Positions 56,229-64,000 of a stretch of DNA of 64,000 nucleotides are shown in pieces. The notes under the pieces were generated by a model. The model was not told where the DNA came from and did not search any database. It saw only the letters and a list, made by a program, of their open reading frames with translations. The translations under genes were made by a program, and so were the position numbers. The stretch spans positions 1 through 64,000 of the forward strand of contig JAISCZ010000055.1 of the NCBI GenBank assembly GCA_031265205.1, in the 5' to 3' direction. This DNA comes from Deltaproteobacteria bacterium. GTDB taxonomy: Bacteria; Desulfobacterota; Desulfarculia; Adiutricales; Adiutricaceae. How positions within the stretch are numbered: position 1 is the stretch's first letter; every line of letters begins with the position of its first letter.

Positions 56229-58139
56229 TTATAGGTCGTCCGCGGGGAGCGAGGTCTGCCCTGGATTCGGGCGGATAACCGTCAGGGACTCCCCCTGGTA
56301 GTCCATGGGGTCGACCCCGTAGGCGCGGCACTTGATAATCACGTCCTCGGGGGTGAGGCTAAGGACCCCCGCGGCGGTCTCCACGTCCCCGAGGTGGCAG
56401 GAAAGGGCTTTGAAAAGGCACAGCCTTTCCGCCTCGGCCAAGAGGGAGCCGCTTTCCACCTCGCTGTGGCGGAAGACTTCGGAGGCGAAACGCAGATGCG
56501 CCGGGAGGTTGTCCATGACCACGTGGCCGCTCTGGGAAAATTGGGCCAAGACCGCGCACTCGGCCCGCAGCTCCGAAATGTTCCCGGGCCAGGGATAGGC
56601 GCGGAGGCACTCCATGGCCGAGGGGTCCACCCCGTTAAAGGGGAGGCCCAGGTCGCGGGCGGCCTTGGCCACGAACTCGTTGGCCAGGGTTTCGATATCG
56701 TAGCGCGTCTCCCGCAGGGGGGGAAGGGCCAAATTAATCTTGGTGAGGCGGGCGTAAAGGTCTTCCCGGAAGGTTCCGCTTTCCACCTTCTCCAAGAGGT
56801 TGGAGGAAGAGGCGCTGATAAAACGCACGGCCACGTTGCGGGCGTGGTGGGAGCCGATGGGATAGATGAGGCCCTCCTCCAGGGCCATGAGGACGTTGCG
56901 CTGGGCGTTGGCGGTGAGGTACTCGATGTGCCGGAGAAAGATGGTCCCGTTGTCCGCCAGGGACATGAGGCCCACCTGGTTTTCGTCGGCGGCGCCCTCT
57001 TGGCCGAAGAGGATCCGGTCCATCTGGGCCGGGGGGAGATCGGAGAGGGTGACTTTGATGAAACGGCCGTTTTTCTGGGCGCTCTGGAGGTGGATATGCC
57101 TCGCGAGGCTCGTCTTGTTGGTGCCCGGCTCCCCGGTGATAAAGATGGGCTCATGGTTTTGGGACACGTGGGAGGCCGTGGAAAAGACGATGCGCACCTT
57201 GTCGTCGCGGCTGGCGATGTCCGTCAACCGGTCCCCGGAATCCTCGGCGGTCCGCCGCTCTTCCTCCTTGGAGGCGCTTAAGAGCAAATTGAGGAGAAAG
57301 GGGCTGATTAGCTGGCCCAGGGCCGCGAGGAAGCTCAAGTCGCTCTCCTCAAGGCCCCGCTGGCTATTTTCCATGTAGAGCAGGCCCAGGTGGCGGGGGT
57401 CTTTCCCGTAGAGGGGGGCCATCACGCAGGGCTGGTCGAGCTGGGCCACGTGCCGGTTGCCCGCGCTGAAATCCAGCTCGGTCACGATGCGCGGCCACAG
57501 GAGGGCCTCGCCCAGTTCCGTGACCCTGCGGTAGGGCACCTGGCTTAAAAGGAGCCTTTTGCCCTCGGGGTAGGAGATAAAGGAAATTTGCCTGAGGCCC
57601 GTCGCGGCCCCCGGCCACAGGAGGGAGGTGGAGGTCGCCCCGAGGTGCTCCACCATGAAATTGACGATGGTGGGGACCACGTCCGTTTCGGGAATCACGC
57701 AGAGGACGTGGTTTAAAGCGGCCAGGAGGTTGGCCTGATCCCCGGTGAGGGAGGCCGCGCTGTCCGAGGCGGGGCGGCTGACGATATTCTGCTGGGTCTC
57801 GGTGAGGGAATTGAGAATAATGGCCGCGGGCGCCGGCCCGGTGATCACGTCCAGGAGGGGATCGAAAATGAAGATCTCCTGGCCGATTTTGACGCAGTCA
57901 AAGGGCTTGAGCTTGGTCTGCAGCGTCACGGGAAGATCGTTTAAGAGGGTGCCGTTGGTGCTCTCCAGGTCCGCGATAAAATAGTTTTCGCCGATTTTGG
58001 AGATCTCGGCGTGCCTGCGGGAGGCGCTGCGGTCGAACAGGATAAGGTCGCAGTCGGAAGAACGCCCCAAGACGGCTTTGTCGTGGAGGGTAAAGCGAAA
58101 CCCCAGTCTGTCTTCTCGGAAGGCCACCAGTTCAGCCAT
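56229..58139 (-). CDS. FHA-GAF-AAA+ protein resembling a sigma54 activator, ATPase motifs lost
   Basis: A 636-residue protein. It has an FHA domain (~1-95; 'VLGRSSDCDLILFDRSASRRHAEI', quoted in pieces), a GAF-like region (~140-290), an AAA+ domain like those of NtrC-type activators (~315-535) and a FIS-like helix-turn-helix (~575-625). The AAA+ domain is degenerate: Walker A reads GEPGTNKT (the GK glycine is Asn, ~336), the sigma54-contacting GAFTGA loop is absent (LFGQEGAADENQVG), and Walker B is IFLRHI in place of FLDEI. The 'FREDLYARL' arginine-finger segment and 'YPWPGNISELR' remain. It is unlikely to hydrolyse ATP or open sigma54 promoters, and is better seen as a phospho-responsive DNA-binding regulator. 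CorC follows after about 150 bases. Confidence 0.85.
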   Translation of the reverse strand: MAELVAFREDRLGFRFTLHDKAVLGRSSDCDLILFDRSASRRHAEISKIGENYFIADLESTNGTLLNDLPVTLQTKLKPFDCVKIGQEIFIFDPLLDVITGPAPAAIILNSLTETQQNIVSRPASDSAASLTGDQANLLAALNHVLCVIPETDVVPTIVNFMVEHLGATSTSLLWPGAATGLRQISFISYPEGKRLLLSQVPYRRVTELGEALLWPRIVTELDFSAGNRHVAQLDQPCVMAPLYGKDPRHLGLLYMENSQRGLEESDLSFLAALGQLISPFLLNLLLSASKEEERRTAEDSGDRLTDIASRDDKVRIVFSTASHVSQNHEPIFITGEPGTNKTSLARHIHLQSAQKNGRFIKVTLSDLPPAQMDRILFGQEGAADENQVGLMSLADNGTIFLRHIEYLTANAQRNVLMALEEGLIYPIGSHHARNVAVRFISASSSNLLEKVESGTFREDLYARLTKINLALPPLRETRYDIETLANEFVAKAARDLGLPFNGVDPSAMECLRAYPWPGNISELRAECAVLAQFSQSGHVVMDNLPAHLRFASEVFRHSEVESGSLLAEAERLCLFKALSCHLGDVETAAGVLSLTPEDVIIKCRAYGVDPMDYQGESLTVIRPNPGQTSLPADDL

Positions 58140-58528
58140 TGGTTTTCCCTAACTCAAAGTAGATCGATAGCGTGGACGCCGGCGCGATGGAAGCGGGGAG
58201 AGCCCCCGCGACGCGAAAAGGCGCCTCGGGGGAGGCGCGAGCGCCGGAGTTTAAGTCTCCCGGCGGGGGCCGCGCGCTTCGCGTAGCCTACCATTTTCTC
58301 CCTCATTTTGCCAAAAAGACGACGCCCCGTCAAACCGCGAATCCCTCCAAGGGCCGCGGGGGCCCCGCGAGCCTCAAGGCCCCTTGGGGCTCTCCCGCCC
58401 TTCCGCTCCCGCCCCGCGAAAGCCGCCGCCCAAGGGGCGCCCGCGCGCCCGATCCCTCGCGGTTTGACTCTTGGATTGGCTTACGGACGGGGCTCCGAGC
58501 CAAGCGCGGGGAAAGCGTTAAACTTAAA
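58140..58528. other. Spacer upstream of the FHA-AAA+ gene
   Basis: About 390 GC-rich bases between the FHA-AAA+ gene and the terminator of the MttB operon. No gene is supported. It should hold the promoter of the minus-strand FHA-AAA+ gene. Confidence 0.35.
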
Positions 58529-58564
58529 AAAGCCGACTCGCCTCAAGGGGCGCGAGTCGGCTTT
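58529..58564 (-). terminator. Terminator of the MttB-BCCT-MttB operon
   Basis: A perfect 13-bp stem (58529-58541 with 58552-58564) around a ten-base loop, 33 bases after the last mttB-like stop; on the minus strand it runs into T7 (58525-58531 region). The plus side also has TTTAAATTT, so it could act in both directions. Confidence 0.92.
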
Positions 58565-58597
58565 AAATTTCCGAGATAGGGGACGGGGGCGAAAGGC

Positions 58598-60025
58598 CTA
58601 GGCCCTCGCCGCCGCGACGATTTTTTCCATCGCCTTTTCCTGAGCCGCGCTGATGTATTCGCCCGTGGCCTTGGCCAAGCGCTCTTCCACGATCTTCGCG
58701 GCCCTTTGGGCGAGGGAGGGTTTCCCCGTGGACTCCCAATGCTGGTAGGTGTCCCAGTGGGAGACGGTGGGCGTCCAGAGCTCGCGGAAGCGCTTCTGGG
58801 TGCTCTTGTGGGTGAGGAAGCTGCCGCCGGGGCCCACGTCGGCGAGGATTTGGGCGCCGTAATCCGCGTCTTCCAGGCTCGGGCCTTTGACTATGTGGGC
58901 GAGGCGCGAGAAGATCTCCTCGTCGACGATCATTTTTTCCGGTGAGAAACAGAGAATGGAGTCCATGATTCCCAAGGAAATATGGTACATGCTCACCCCG
59001 CCCAGCATGGCCAGAAGGATCCCCAAGGTGGTCTCGGAGCCCGCCTGGGCGTCCAGCTCCTTGGCCTCGGTGATGGAGGCGTTGCCCCGCAGGGGGAGAT
59101 GGTATTTCCGGCGCGCGAGCTCAAAGTTGATGGAGTTGGCCAAATGGGAGTCGGCCCCGCTCACCGCGCAGCCCGCGGTCCGCATGTCGCCCGTAAAGGA
59201 GCCGGGCATGTAGAGAATGGGGGAGCCGGGATTGACGAGCTGGACCAAGACGAGGCCCGCCAAAATTTCCGCGTTCTGCTGGACCACGGTGCCCATGACG
59301 GTGATGGGGGAAGACATGCCGATCATGGAGGCCGGCGCCAAGAAGAGGGCTTGTCCCCTTTGGGCGTAGGCGATCATGGTGTCCAAGGCTTCCGTCCCGT
59401 ACTGCAGGGGATTGAGGGGGGTGATGCCCGCGCCGGTGACGCACTTTTTGCGGAAAATATCCGGGTCGTCAAAGGCGATTTCCAGCATTTTGAGCATCCC
59501 CAGGGTTTCCGCCTTGTGGCTCATGGGGTTGATTTGGGGTTTGTCGGTGTGCTTGAGGCTTTTTAAGGTCATCAGGAGAAACTTGATTTCCGCGGGGACG
59601 TCGCTCGGGTACACCGTGGTGTAACCGGTCATGTCCACGATGGGGGAAGTCTGGTAGAGTTTCTGGATGTTGACGAAGTCGGCGAGGACCGCCGGTCGCC
59701 GGCCGTCTTTGAGGTCCTCGTGGTAGAGGCAGCCCGTCGCCGTGGCCACCACCATTTTTTGGCCAAGGCGCGCGGTCTTCTTTGGGTCGCGCGCGTGAAC
59801 GTCAAAGTGGGAGGGAGTCGTTCCCAGGCATTTTTCGACGGTCTTCTCGTCAAAGAAGACCTTCATGCCGTCGCTTTTCAGCCCGTGTTTCCGCAAAATT
59901 CCCAAAGCCTCCTCGCCGTGGAAATTGAGTCCCACGGTCGCCAAGACCTCCAGGGTTTTTTCGTGAATTTTGTCCAAAACGTCGGGAGCGACGGGATCCC
60001 AAAAAGATGTCGCCAGATCTCGCAT
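58598..60025 (-). CDS. MttB family methyltransferase, non-pyrrolysine (copy 1)
   Basis: A 475-residue member of the trimethylamine methyltransferase (MttB) superfamily, a TIM-barrel enzyme that moves a methyl group from a quaternary or tertiary amine to a corrinoid protein. Typical segments are 'LDKIHEKTLEVLATVGLNFH', 'NPLQYGTEALDTMIAYA', 'SFTGDMRTAGCAVSGADSHL' and 'ASITEAKELDAQAGSET'. There is no in-frame amber codon, so it belongs to the pyrrolysine-free group (MtgB, MtpB, MtcB-like) acting on betaines or carnitine-like compounds. AAGGAGG precedes the ATG at 60025. It is the last gene after the second mttB and a BCCT transporter. No corrinoid protein or reactivase is in the window. Confidence 0.9.
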   Translation of the reverse strand: MRDLATSFWDPVAPDVLDKIHEKTLEVLATVGLNFHGEEALGILRKHGLKSDGMKVFFDEKTVEKCLGTTPSHFDVHARDPKKTARLGQKMVVATATGCLYHEDLKDGRRPAVLADFVNIQKLYQTSPIVDMTGYTTVYPSDVPAEIKFLLMTLKSLKHTDKPQINPMSHKAETLGMLKMLEIAFDDPDIFRKKCVTGAGITPLNPLQYGTEALDTMIAYAQRGQALFLAPASMIGMSSPITVMGTVVQQNAEILAGLVLVQLVNPGSPILYMPGSFTGDMRTAGCAVSGADSHLANSINFELARRKYHLPLRGNASITEAKELDAQAGSETTLGILLAMLGGVSMYHISLGIMDSILCFSPEKMIVDEEIFSRLAHIVKGPSLEDADYGAQILADVGPGGSFLTHKSTQKRFRELWTPTVSHWDTYQHWESTGKPSLAQRAAKIVEERLAKATGEYISAAQEKAMEKIVAAARA

Positions 60026-60089
60026 AAATCCTCCTTGCCAAGGGCGATTGGCCCGCTTGAGGGCCCCATGAGCGGAGCGCCTCAAAACG

Positions 60090-60154
60090 CCTTTCCCTTT
60101 TCCCGCGCCCCGCCCGAGCTTTTAAGGCTCGCGGGGGGAACGGAAAGGGAAAGG
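60090..60154. other. Long imperfect hairpin between BCCT and mttB genes
   Basis: Arms CCTTTCCCTTT... (from 60090) and ...AAAGGGAAAGG (to 60154) pair around an inner CGAGC/GCTCG stem and a TTTTAAG loop. It sits in the gap between the BCCT stop and the last mttB start, where it could tune the ratio of products. Confidence 0.7.
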
Positions 60155-60206
60155 GCCGAAAAACGTTAAATACAATAAGGGAAGGGAGCGTTCGCCTCCG
60201 AGGCCC

Positions 60207-61814
60207 TTAGGCCGCGGGCGGCTCCGCTCTCTCCGCGGTGAGAATCTCTTTTTTCCCCAGGGAAGGAAAGTCTTCCCTTAAGGCTTTTAAAAGGGAAAAA
60301 ACCATCAGCAGAATGATGGGAATGAGGGGGATGGCCCCCACGATGGTGGAGGTCTGAACGGTCTTGAGGGCTTTTTCGCCCCCCGTGATCAATAGGCCCA
60401 TCCCAAAGAGGCTTAGAATGGCCGCCCACAAAAGGCGCTGCCAGCGCGCCGGCTGCTCTTCCCCGGAGAGTTTTTTGGTGCAGATAGAGGCCAGGGAATA
60501 GGCCGAGCTATTGAGCACCGTGGAAAGGAAGATAAAGCAGAGCACGGCGTAGAGGGGAACGATAACTTTGGAAAGAGGGAGCGTCCCGATAACCGCCACG
60601 CAGGCCGCGGCGTCGCTGACGGCGTTGTGGATCTCGACCACGCCCAAGGTCTTGGAGGCCTCCAAAGAAAGGGAATAGGCGCCCAGAATCATTAGGAAGA
60701 TCCAGCAGCCCAAGGTTCCCCAGACGCATTCGGCGATGACCACTTCGCGAATCGTGCGGCCTTTGGAGATGCGCGCGACGAAGAGGGCGGTGATGGGCGC
60801 GTAGGCCACCCACCAAGCCCAATAAAAGACGGTCCACCACTGCGGGAAGGCGCCCACGGAACCGTTTTGGATCATCCGCAAGGGCTCGGTCTCGAAAGTG
60901 AGCCTGAAGAAGTTGTTGAGCAGAAGACCCAAAGTGTTGACGCAGGTGTCGAAGATGTAAGCCGTGGGCCCGAAGAGAATCACGTACAGAAGCAGCCCGA
61001 AGCCGATATACATCTTGATCTGGCTCACCAGCTTCACGCCCTTGTTGAGCCCGCTGTAGAGCGAAATCGCGCAGATGATAAACCAGGCGGTCGTGACGGC
61101 CGCCTTGAGGTTGAGGTTGTCCACCACGCCGGTGATGCTGGAGATAATGGCCGCGACCAGGGGCACGGCCAGGCCCAGGGAGGTCCCCACGGCGCACAGG
61201 GTGCCGATCAGGATGAGGATTTCGATGACTTTGCCCAAAGGGCCGTCCACGCGCCGGCCCAAAATGGGCCGGCAGCTCGTGGAGATGCGCAACGTGGACT
61301 CACGGCGCACGAAGACGCTGTAAGCGATGGGCAGCGTGGGGAGGCAGTAGATGGCCCAAGCGGAAAAGCCCCAGTGGAAGGGCGGTAGCATGTGCGCCCA
61401 TTCGTAGGCTTCCTTGGATAAAGGAACGATATCCAAGGGCGGGCTTTCGATATAGTAGAGAGGCTCCACGATGGACCAAATCATGAGCCCGATGCCCACT
61501 CCCGCGGTAAAGAGCATGAAAATCCACGTGAGATAGGTGAACTCGGGCTTGTCCTCGGGACGGCCGAGCTTGACTTTGCCGTAACGGCCGAAGGCGAGCC
61601 ACATGAGGGCGGCGAAACAGAAGGCGCCGAACAGGAGGAAGAAGGAAGTGAAGTTTTTGTAGACCACGTTTAAGGCCGCCTTCACTCCTTCCTGCCCCAG
61701 ATCGGGGTTAAAGGCCATGATAAGGGACACCGCGAGGATAATAATCACTCCCGGGAAAAAGATTAACTTCTCCACGCTCCCGGAACTCTCGTTGGGGTTG
61801 ACGGGTTTGCTCAT
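60207..61814 (-). CDS. BCCT family betaine/carnitine/choline transporter
   Basis: A 535-residue, 12-helix sodium- or proton-coupled carrier of the BCCT family for quaternary ammonium compounds. Recognisable segments are 'FTAGVGIGLMIWSIVEPLYY' (family GxGxG and aromatic-box region), 'LPPFHWGFSAWAIYCLPTLP', 'GPTAYIFDTCVNTLGLLL' and the aromatic-rich TM8 'PQWWTVFYWAWWVAYAPI'. These tryptophans form the substrate cage in characterised members. AAGGAG precedes the ATG at 61814. It is sandwiched between two MttB-family genes on the same strand, so the substrate is very probably a methylated amine that those enzymes demethylate. Confidence 0.95.
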   Translation of the reverse strand: MSKPVNPNESSGSVEKLIFFPGVIIILAVSLIMAFNPDLGQEGVKAALNVVYKNFTSFFLLFGAFCFAALMWLAFGRYGKVKLGRPEDKPEFTYLTWIFMLFTAGVGIGLMIWSIVEPLYYIESPPLDIVPLSKEAYEWAHMLPPFHWGFSAWAIYCLPTLPIAYSVFVRRESTLRISTSCRPILGRRVDGPLGKVIEILILIGTLCAVGTSLGLAVPLVAAIISSITGVVDNLNLKAAVTTAWFIICAISLYSGLNKGVKLVSQIKMYIGFGLLLYVILFGPTAYIFDTCVNTLGLLLNNFFRLTFETEPLRMIQNGSVGAFPQWWTVFYWAWWVAYAPITALFVARISKGRTIREVVIAECVWGTLGCWIFLMILGAYSLSLEASKTLGVVEIHNAVSDAAACVAVIGTLPLSKVIVPLYAVLCFIFLSTVLNSSAYSLASICTKKLSGEEQPARWQRLLWAAILSLFGMGLLITGGEKALKTVQTSTIVGAIPLIPIILLMVFSLLKALREDFPSLGKKEILTAERAEPPAA

Positions 61815-61846
61815 AGAGGGGCTCCTTGGAAAGCGTTCTATATTTG

Positions 61847-61880
61847 GCTTCCAAAAAGCGGAGAGCCGCTTTTTGGAAGC
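61847..61880. other. Perfect intercistronic hairpin between mttB and BCCT genes
   Basis: A 15-bp perfect stem (61847-61861 with 61866-61880) and a four-base loop, 49 bases after the mttB stop and 32 bases before the BCCT start. No T tract follows on the minus strand, so it looks like an mRNA-processing or stability element or a partial terminator. Confidence 0.85.
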
Positions 61881-61929
61881 CGCGCTAGAAAGCCAAAGCG
61901 AAGGTTGCGAAAAAAAGAGCGCGCGGGAA

Positions 61930-63354
61930 CTACAGGAGCTCTTTTTTGGCCGCTTCCAAGAGGGAATTTAAGTCTTTTTCCACGGAGGCGGGAAGCGGGG
62001 CGGGATGGTCGCTCGCGAGGATCTCCCGCACTTTGCGCTCGGCTCTGTCCACCAGGGAATCGGGTTGGTCCTGGGTGGGGGACACGCCTTTGTAGTCCAG
62101 AATTTTGGGGGCGAAGCGCTTGGACTGGCGGACGTGCTTTAAGGTCAGCTTGCTGGAAACGAATTCCCCTTTTTCGAAGGAATCGGCGATGTCCTTGACC
62201 GCTAAGGTCTCTTCGTTGTAAACGGACCCGCCGGTTAAAGTTTTGAGGTAAGCCAAAAATTCGTCGATCATGACGAGCGCCTGGTGGCTGAAACAGGCCG
62301 CGGCGTTGACGCTGCCCGCGCCGCCCTGCTCGGTGATGTTCAGAAGCGAGGCGAGGGTCAGGTTCGAGCCGTAGTGGAAAGCGATATCCTGGGGGGCCGC
62401 GGTGGTGAGGGTCCCGGAGGAGTAGGTGGAGGGTACGGAGTAACGCCCAGCGAGAGCCGCCGCGCCCGCGTAGAGATACATCAGCTCAGGGCCGTTGGCG
62501 ACGCTGCGCCCGGTGGACATGTCCAAAACTTGGAGGAGAGGATAGTACCAAACTCCGAGTCCCGGGCAGATGGCCTGGATGATGGCCGTGGAGGAGAGAT
62601 ACTCGGCGTTGATCTGCGTGAGGGATCCGGCGAGGGTGTAGGGGGAATTGGCGCCTACCAAAGAGGTTATGGGCACGCGCACGGGAATCCCGTAATCGCC
62701 CCACAGCAAAAGCCTTTCCAGCTCGTCGTCGGGGTAGCGCAGGGGATCGATGACGCAGAAAATGCCGCTGACGATTGGCCGCTTGCGCACCGCTTCCTTG
62801 CTTCCCAAAACGGCTTCCACCATTCTGAGTTCGTGGCGCAGGTGGCTGGAATGGGTGGTGAGGGCCCAGATGTGCTTGCGGCTGACCGTTAATAGCTCTT
62901 TGAGGATTTCGACGTCGTAGGTCAGGGGGTTGATGTCCTGGGGCGTCATGCAGCTGGCGATATTGACGTGCGGCAGCTTGTTTATGAGGCGCGCCGCGTC
63001 CAGGTTATCCGCCATGGTCAGGGTTTTTTCGGAATTGTCGCGCAGGTCGATTAAGGAGATGGGCCCGCCCACCATTCTCATGTAATTGTTCCCGGGTTTC
63101 ATTTCGAGATCGAATTGGGGATCGACGGCGGCGCAGGGAAAGGAGGTCGGGGCGAGTTTGACCATCTTTTCGACGAAGCTTTGGGGCATAAAGACCCTTT
63201 GGCGATCGTCGGAAATCTTCGCGCCGTGCTGGGCCAAAATGTCTTGGCTCTTGGAGTGGGACAAGAGAACGCCGGTTTCGGCGAGGACTTTCAAAGAGGC
63301 CTCGTGGATACTGTCCATCTCGTTCTGGGTTAAAGCGTTGTAAACTGGAAGCAT
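61930..63354 (-). CDS. MttB family methyltransferase, non-pyrrolysine (copy 2)
   Basis: A 474-residue MttB-superfamily protein, first in the operon. Features are 'NEMDSIHEASLKVLAETGVL', 'NYMRMVGGPISLIDLRDN', 'MTPQDINPLTYDVEILKELL', 'YLYAGAAALAGRYSVPSTYS' and 'VRQSKRFAPKILDYKGVSPT'. It differs widely from copy 1 (only the fold-level pattern is shared by eye), so the two may act on different methylated amines or on successive methyl groups. There is no in-frame amber codon, so no pyrrolysine. The ATG at 63354 has AGGAGT eight bases upstream. BCCT follows after a stable hairpin. Confidence 0.88.
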   Translation of the reverse strand: MLPVYNALTQNEMDSIHEASLKVLAETGVLLSHSKSQDILAQHGAKISDDRQRVFMPQSFVEKMVKLAPTSFPCAAVDPQFDLEMKPGNNYMRMVGGPISLIDLRDNSEKTLTMADNLDAARLINKLPHVNIASCMTPQDINPLTYDVEILKELLTVSRKHIWALTTHSSHLRHELRMVEAVLGSKEAVRKRPIVSGIFCVIDPLRYPDDELERLLLWGDYGIPVRVPITSLVGANSPYTLAGSLTQINAEYLSSTAIIQAICPGLGVWYYPLLQVLDMSTGRSVANGPELMYLYAGAAALAGRYSVPSTYSSGTLTTAAPQDIAFHYGSNLTLASLLNITEQGGAGSVNAAACFSHQALVMIDEFLAYLKTLTGGSVYNEETLAVKDIADSFEKGEFVSSKLTLKHVRQSKRFAPKILDYKGVSPTQDQPDSLVDRAERKVREILASDHPAPLPASVEKDLNSLLEAAKKELL

Positions 63355-64000
63355 TGGAACTCCTAAAAAAGTAAAACGAACGTTGGTTCGAGTCATGGGA
63401 AAGCGAGGGCCTTAAGCCGGGAGCGCTCTCCCGCGGGACGCGCGGCCCTTCAAAGGGGGCTTACGCGGCGAGAGAGGCGACGCCAGGCTAGGGGCGAACG
63501 TGGAAAAGCGCCCACGCGCCCCGCGAGGCGGGGCGCGAGGGTTAAACTCTCGCCCCCGTTCCGGGCGTGAGACGGATGGCCCAAGGCCGCCGCGTCGCGA
63601 GAGAAAAAGCAATTATTATGCCAAGGCTTAAAAACAAACAAAGGCCGTAAAACATGGGAAATCATCAACATAAACAGAGAGGCAGTGAAACAATAATGCA
63701 AAAAAGAGACTTCAAAAAAGAATAATATCCTTTTTTGACTCGCTACCCTCGCGATCTAAGCGAGCGACGGCGCCCGCGGGCCTTCGAGGGTGTTTTCCCG
63801 CCCCCCTAGGCCTTCCTGGGGAAGGCGTCCCAGCTCCCCTCGGGAAGAGGCGCGGGGGACTGGCCGAGGGGCGCGGCGCGGGGCTTAAAAAGCCCGCGAG
63901 CGCGGCCTTGCCCGGGGTGGGAGGCGCGCCCGACCGCGCGGCTTGGGGCGCGGACGCGTCGGAAAAATGGCGCGACGGCGGCGGCTGAAGACGATTCGGC
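63355..64000. other. Region upstream of the MttB operon
   Basis: About 650 bases without a supported gene. The 63600-63735 part is A/T-rich and is the likely promoter area of the minus-strand operon, though no clear -35/-10 pair was identified. The end of the window is GC-rich with no recognisable feature. Confidence 0.35.

Noticed and set aside
58598-63354. Pyrrolysine-containing trimethylamine methyltransferases
   Set aside because: Both MttB-family frames are open at full length without an internal amber codon.

Overview
The window looks like chromosomal DNA of a GC-rich, anaerobic, Gram-negative bacterium, most likely from the deltaproteobacterial lineages (Desulfobacterota). The clues are an AccA-AccD fusion, a NifU-type three-domain Fe-S scaffold next to its cysteine desulfurase, a HutW/ChuW-like radical SAM enzyme, lipoproteins, and a pyrrolysine-free MttB/BCCT cluster for quaternary amines. 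This placement is inferred from gene content, not computed.

Layout. 0-1.5 kb: decayed type I restriction-modification remnant (hsdM tail and rhuM). 1.6-3.8 kb: PP2C phosphatase and FHA protein, translationally coupled, then a broken radical SAM activase-like gene. 4.9-7.0 kb: nifU-nifS. 7.6-9.9 kb: TerD-like protein, DciA/DUF721 protein and a hypothetical protein. 10.2-17.1 kb: a minus-strand operon of an anchored SGNH-hydrolase/esterase fusion followed by two ABC exporter halves that look like a heterodimer; a 27-bp tandem repeat lies between the halves. 17.4-24.7 kb: translation and core block accAD, ruvB, rpsB, tsf, pyrH, frr, all on the minus strand. 24.85-30.3 kb: an accessory segment that begins with an extremely AT-rich tract of about 380 bp and carries an orphan Hsp70-like ATPase and an AAA/PD-(D/E)XK protein. 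30.3-41.3 kb: a giant SF1 helicase-nuclease, a proline-rich lipoprotein and a Ski2-like helicase. 41.6-46.9 kb: a small element with IS200/IS605-type end hairpins, an NlpC/P60-fold lipoprotein lacking its catalytic residues, and long gene-poor stretches with a decayed gene. 46.9-49.4 kb: HutW/ChuW-like radical SAM protein and a YgiW-like periplasmic OB-fold protein. 49.5-58.1 kb: a co-directional minus-strand run comprising an FHA/pseudo-sigma54-activator, CorC, LarC N-domain, PyrR, DJ-1/PfpI, a CheZ-like protein with long 8-residue repeats, an MlaF-like ATPase, a phosphopantetheinyl transferase and a small protein. 58.5-63.4 kb: mttB-BCCT-mttB with strong hairpins between the genes.

How it fits together. 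The best-supported working units are the NifU/NifS Fe-S assembly pair, the rpsB-tsf-pyrH-frr cluster, and the MttB/BCCT operon, which should import and demethylate a quaternary amine. The most unusual units are the esterase-plus-exporter operon, the CheZ-like/MlaF-like/PPTase operon, and several proteins that keep a fold but have lost catalytic residues (the NlpC/P60 lipoprotein, the FHA-AAA+ protein and the radical SAM pseudogene). No CRISPR array, rRNA, tRNA or intact transposase was seen.
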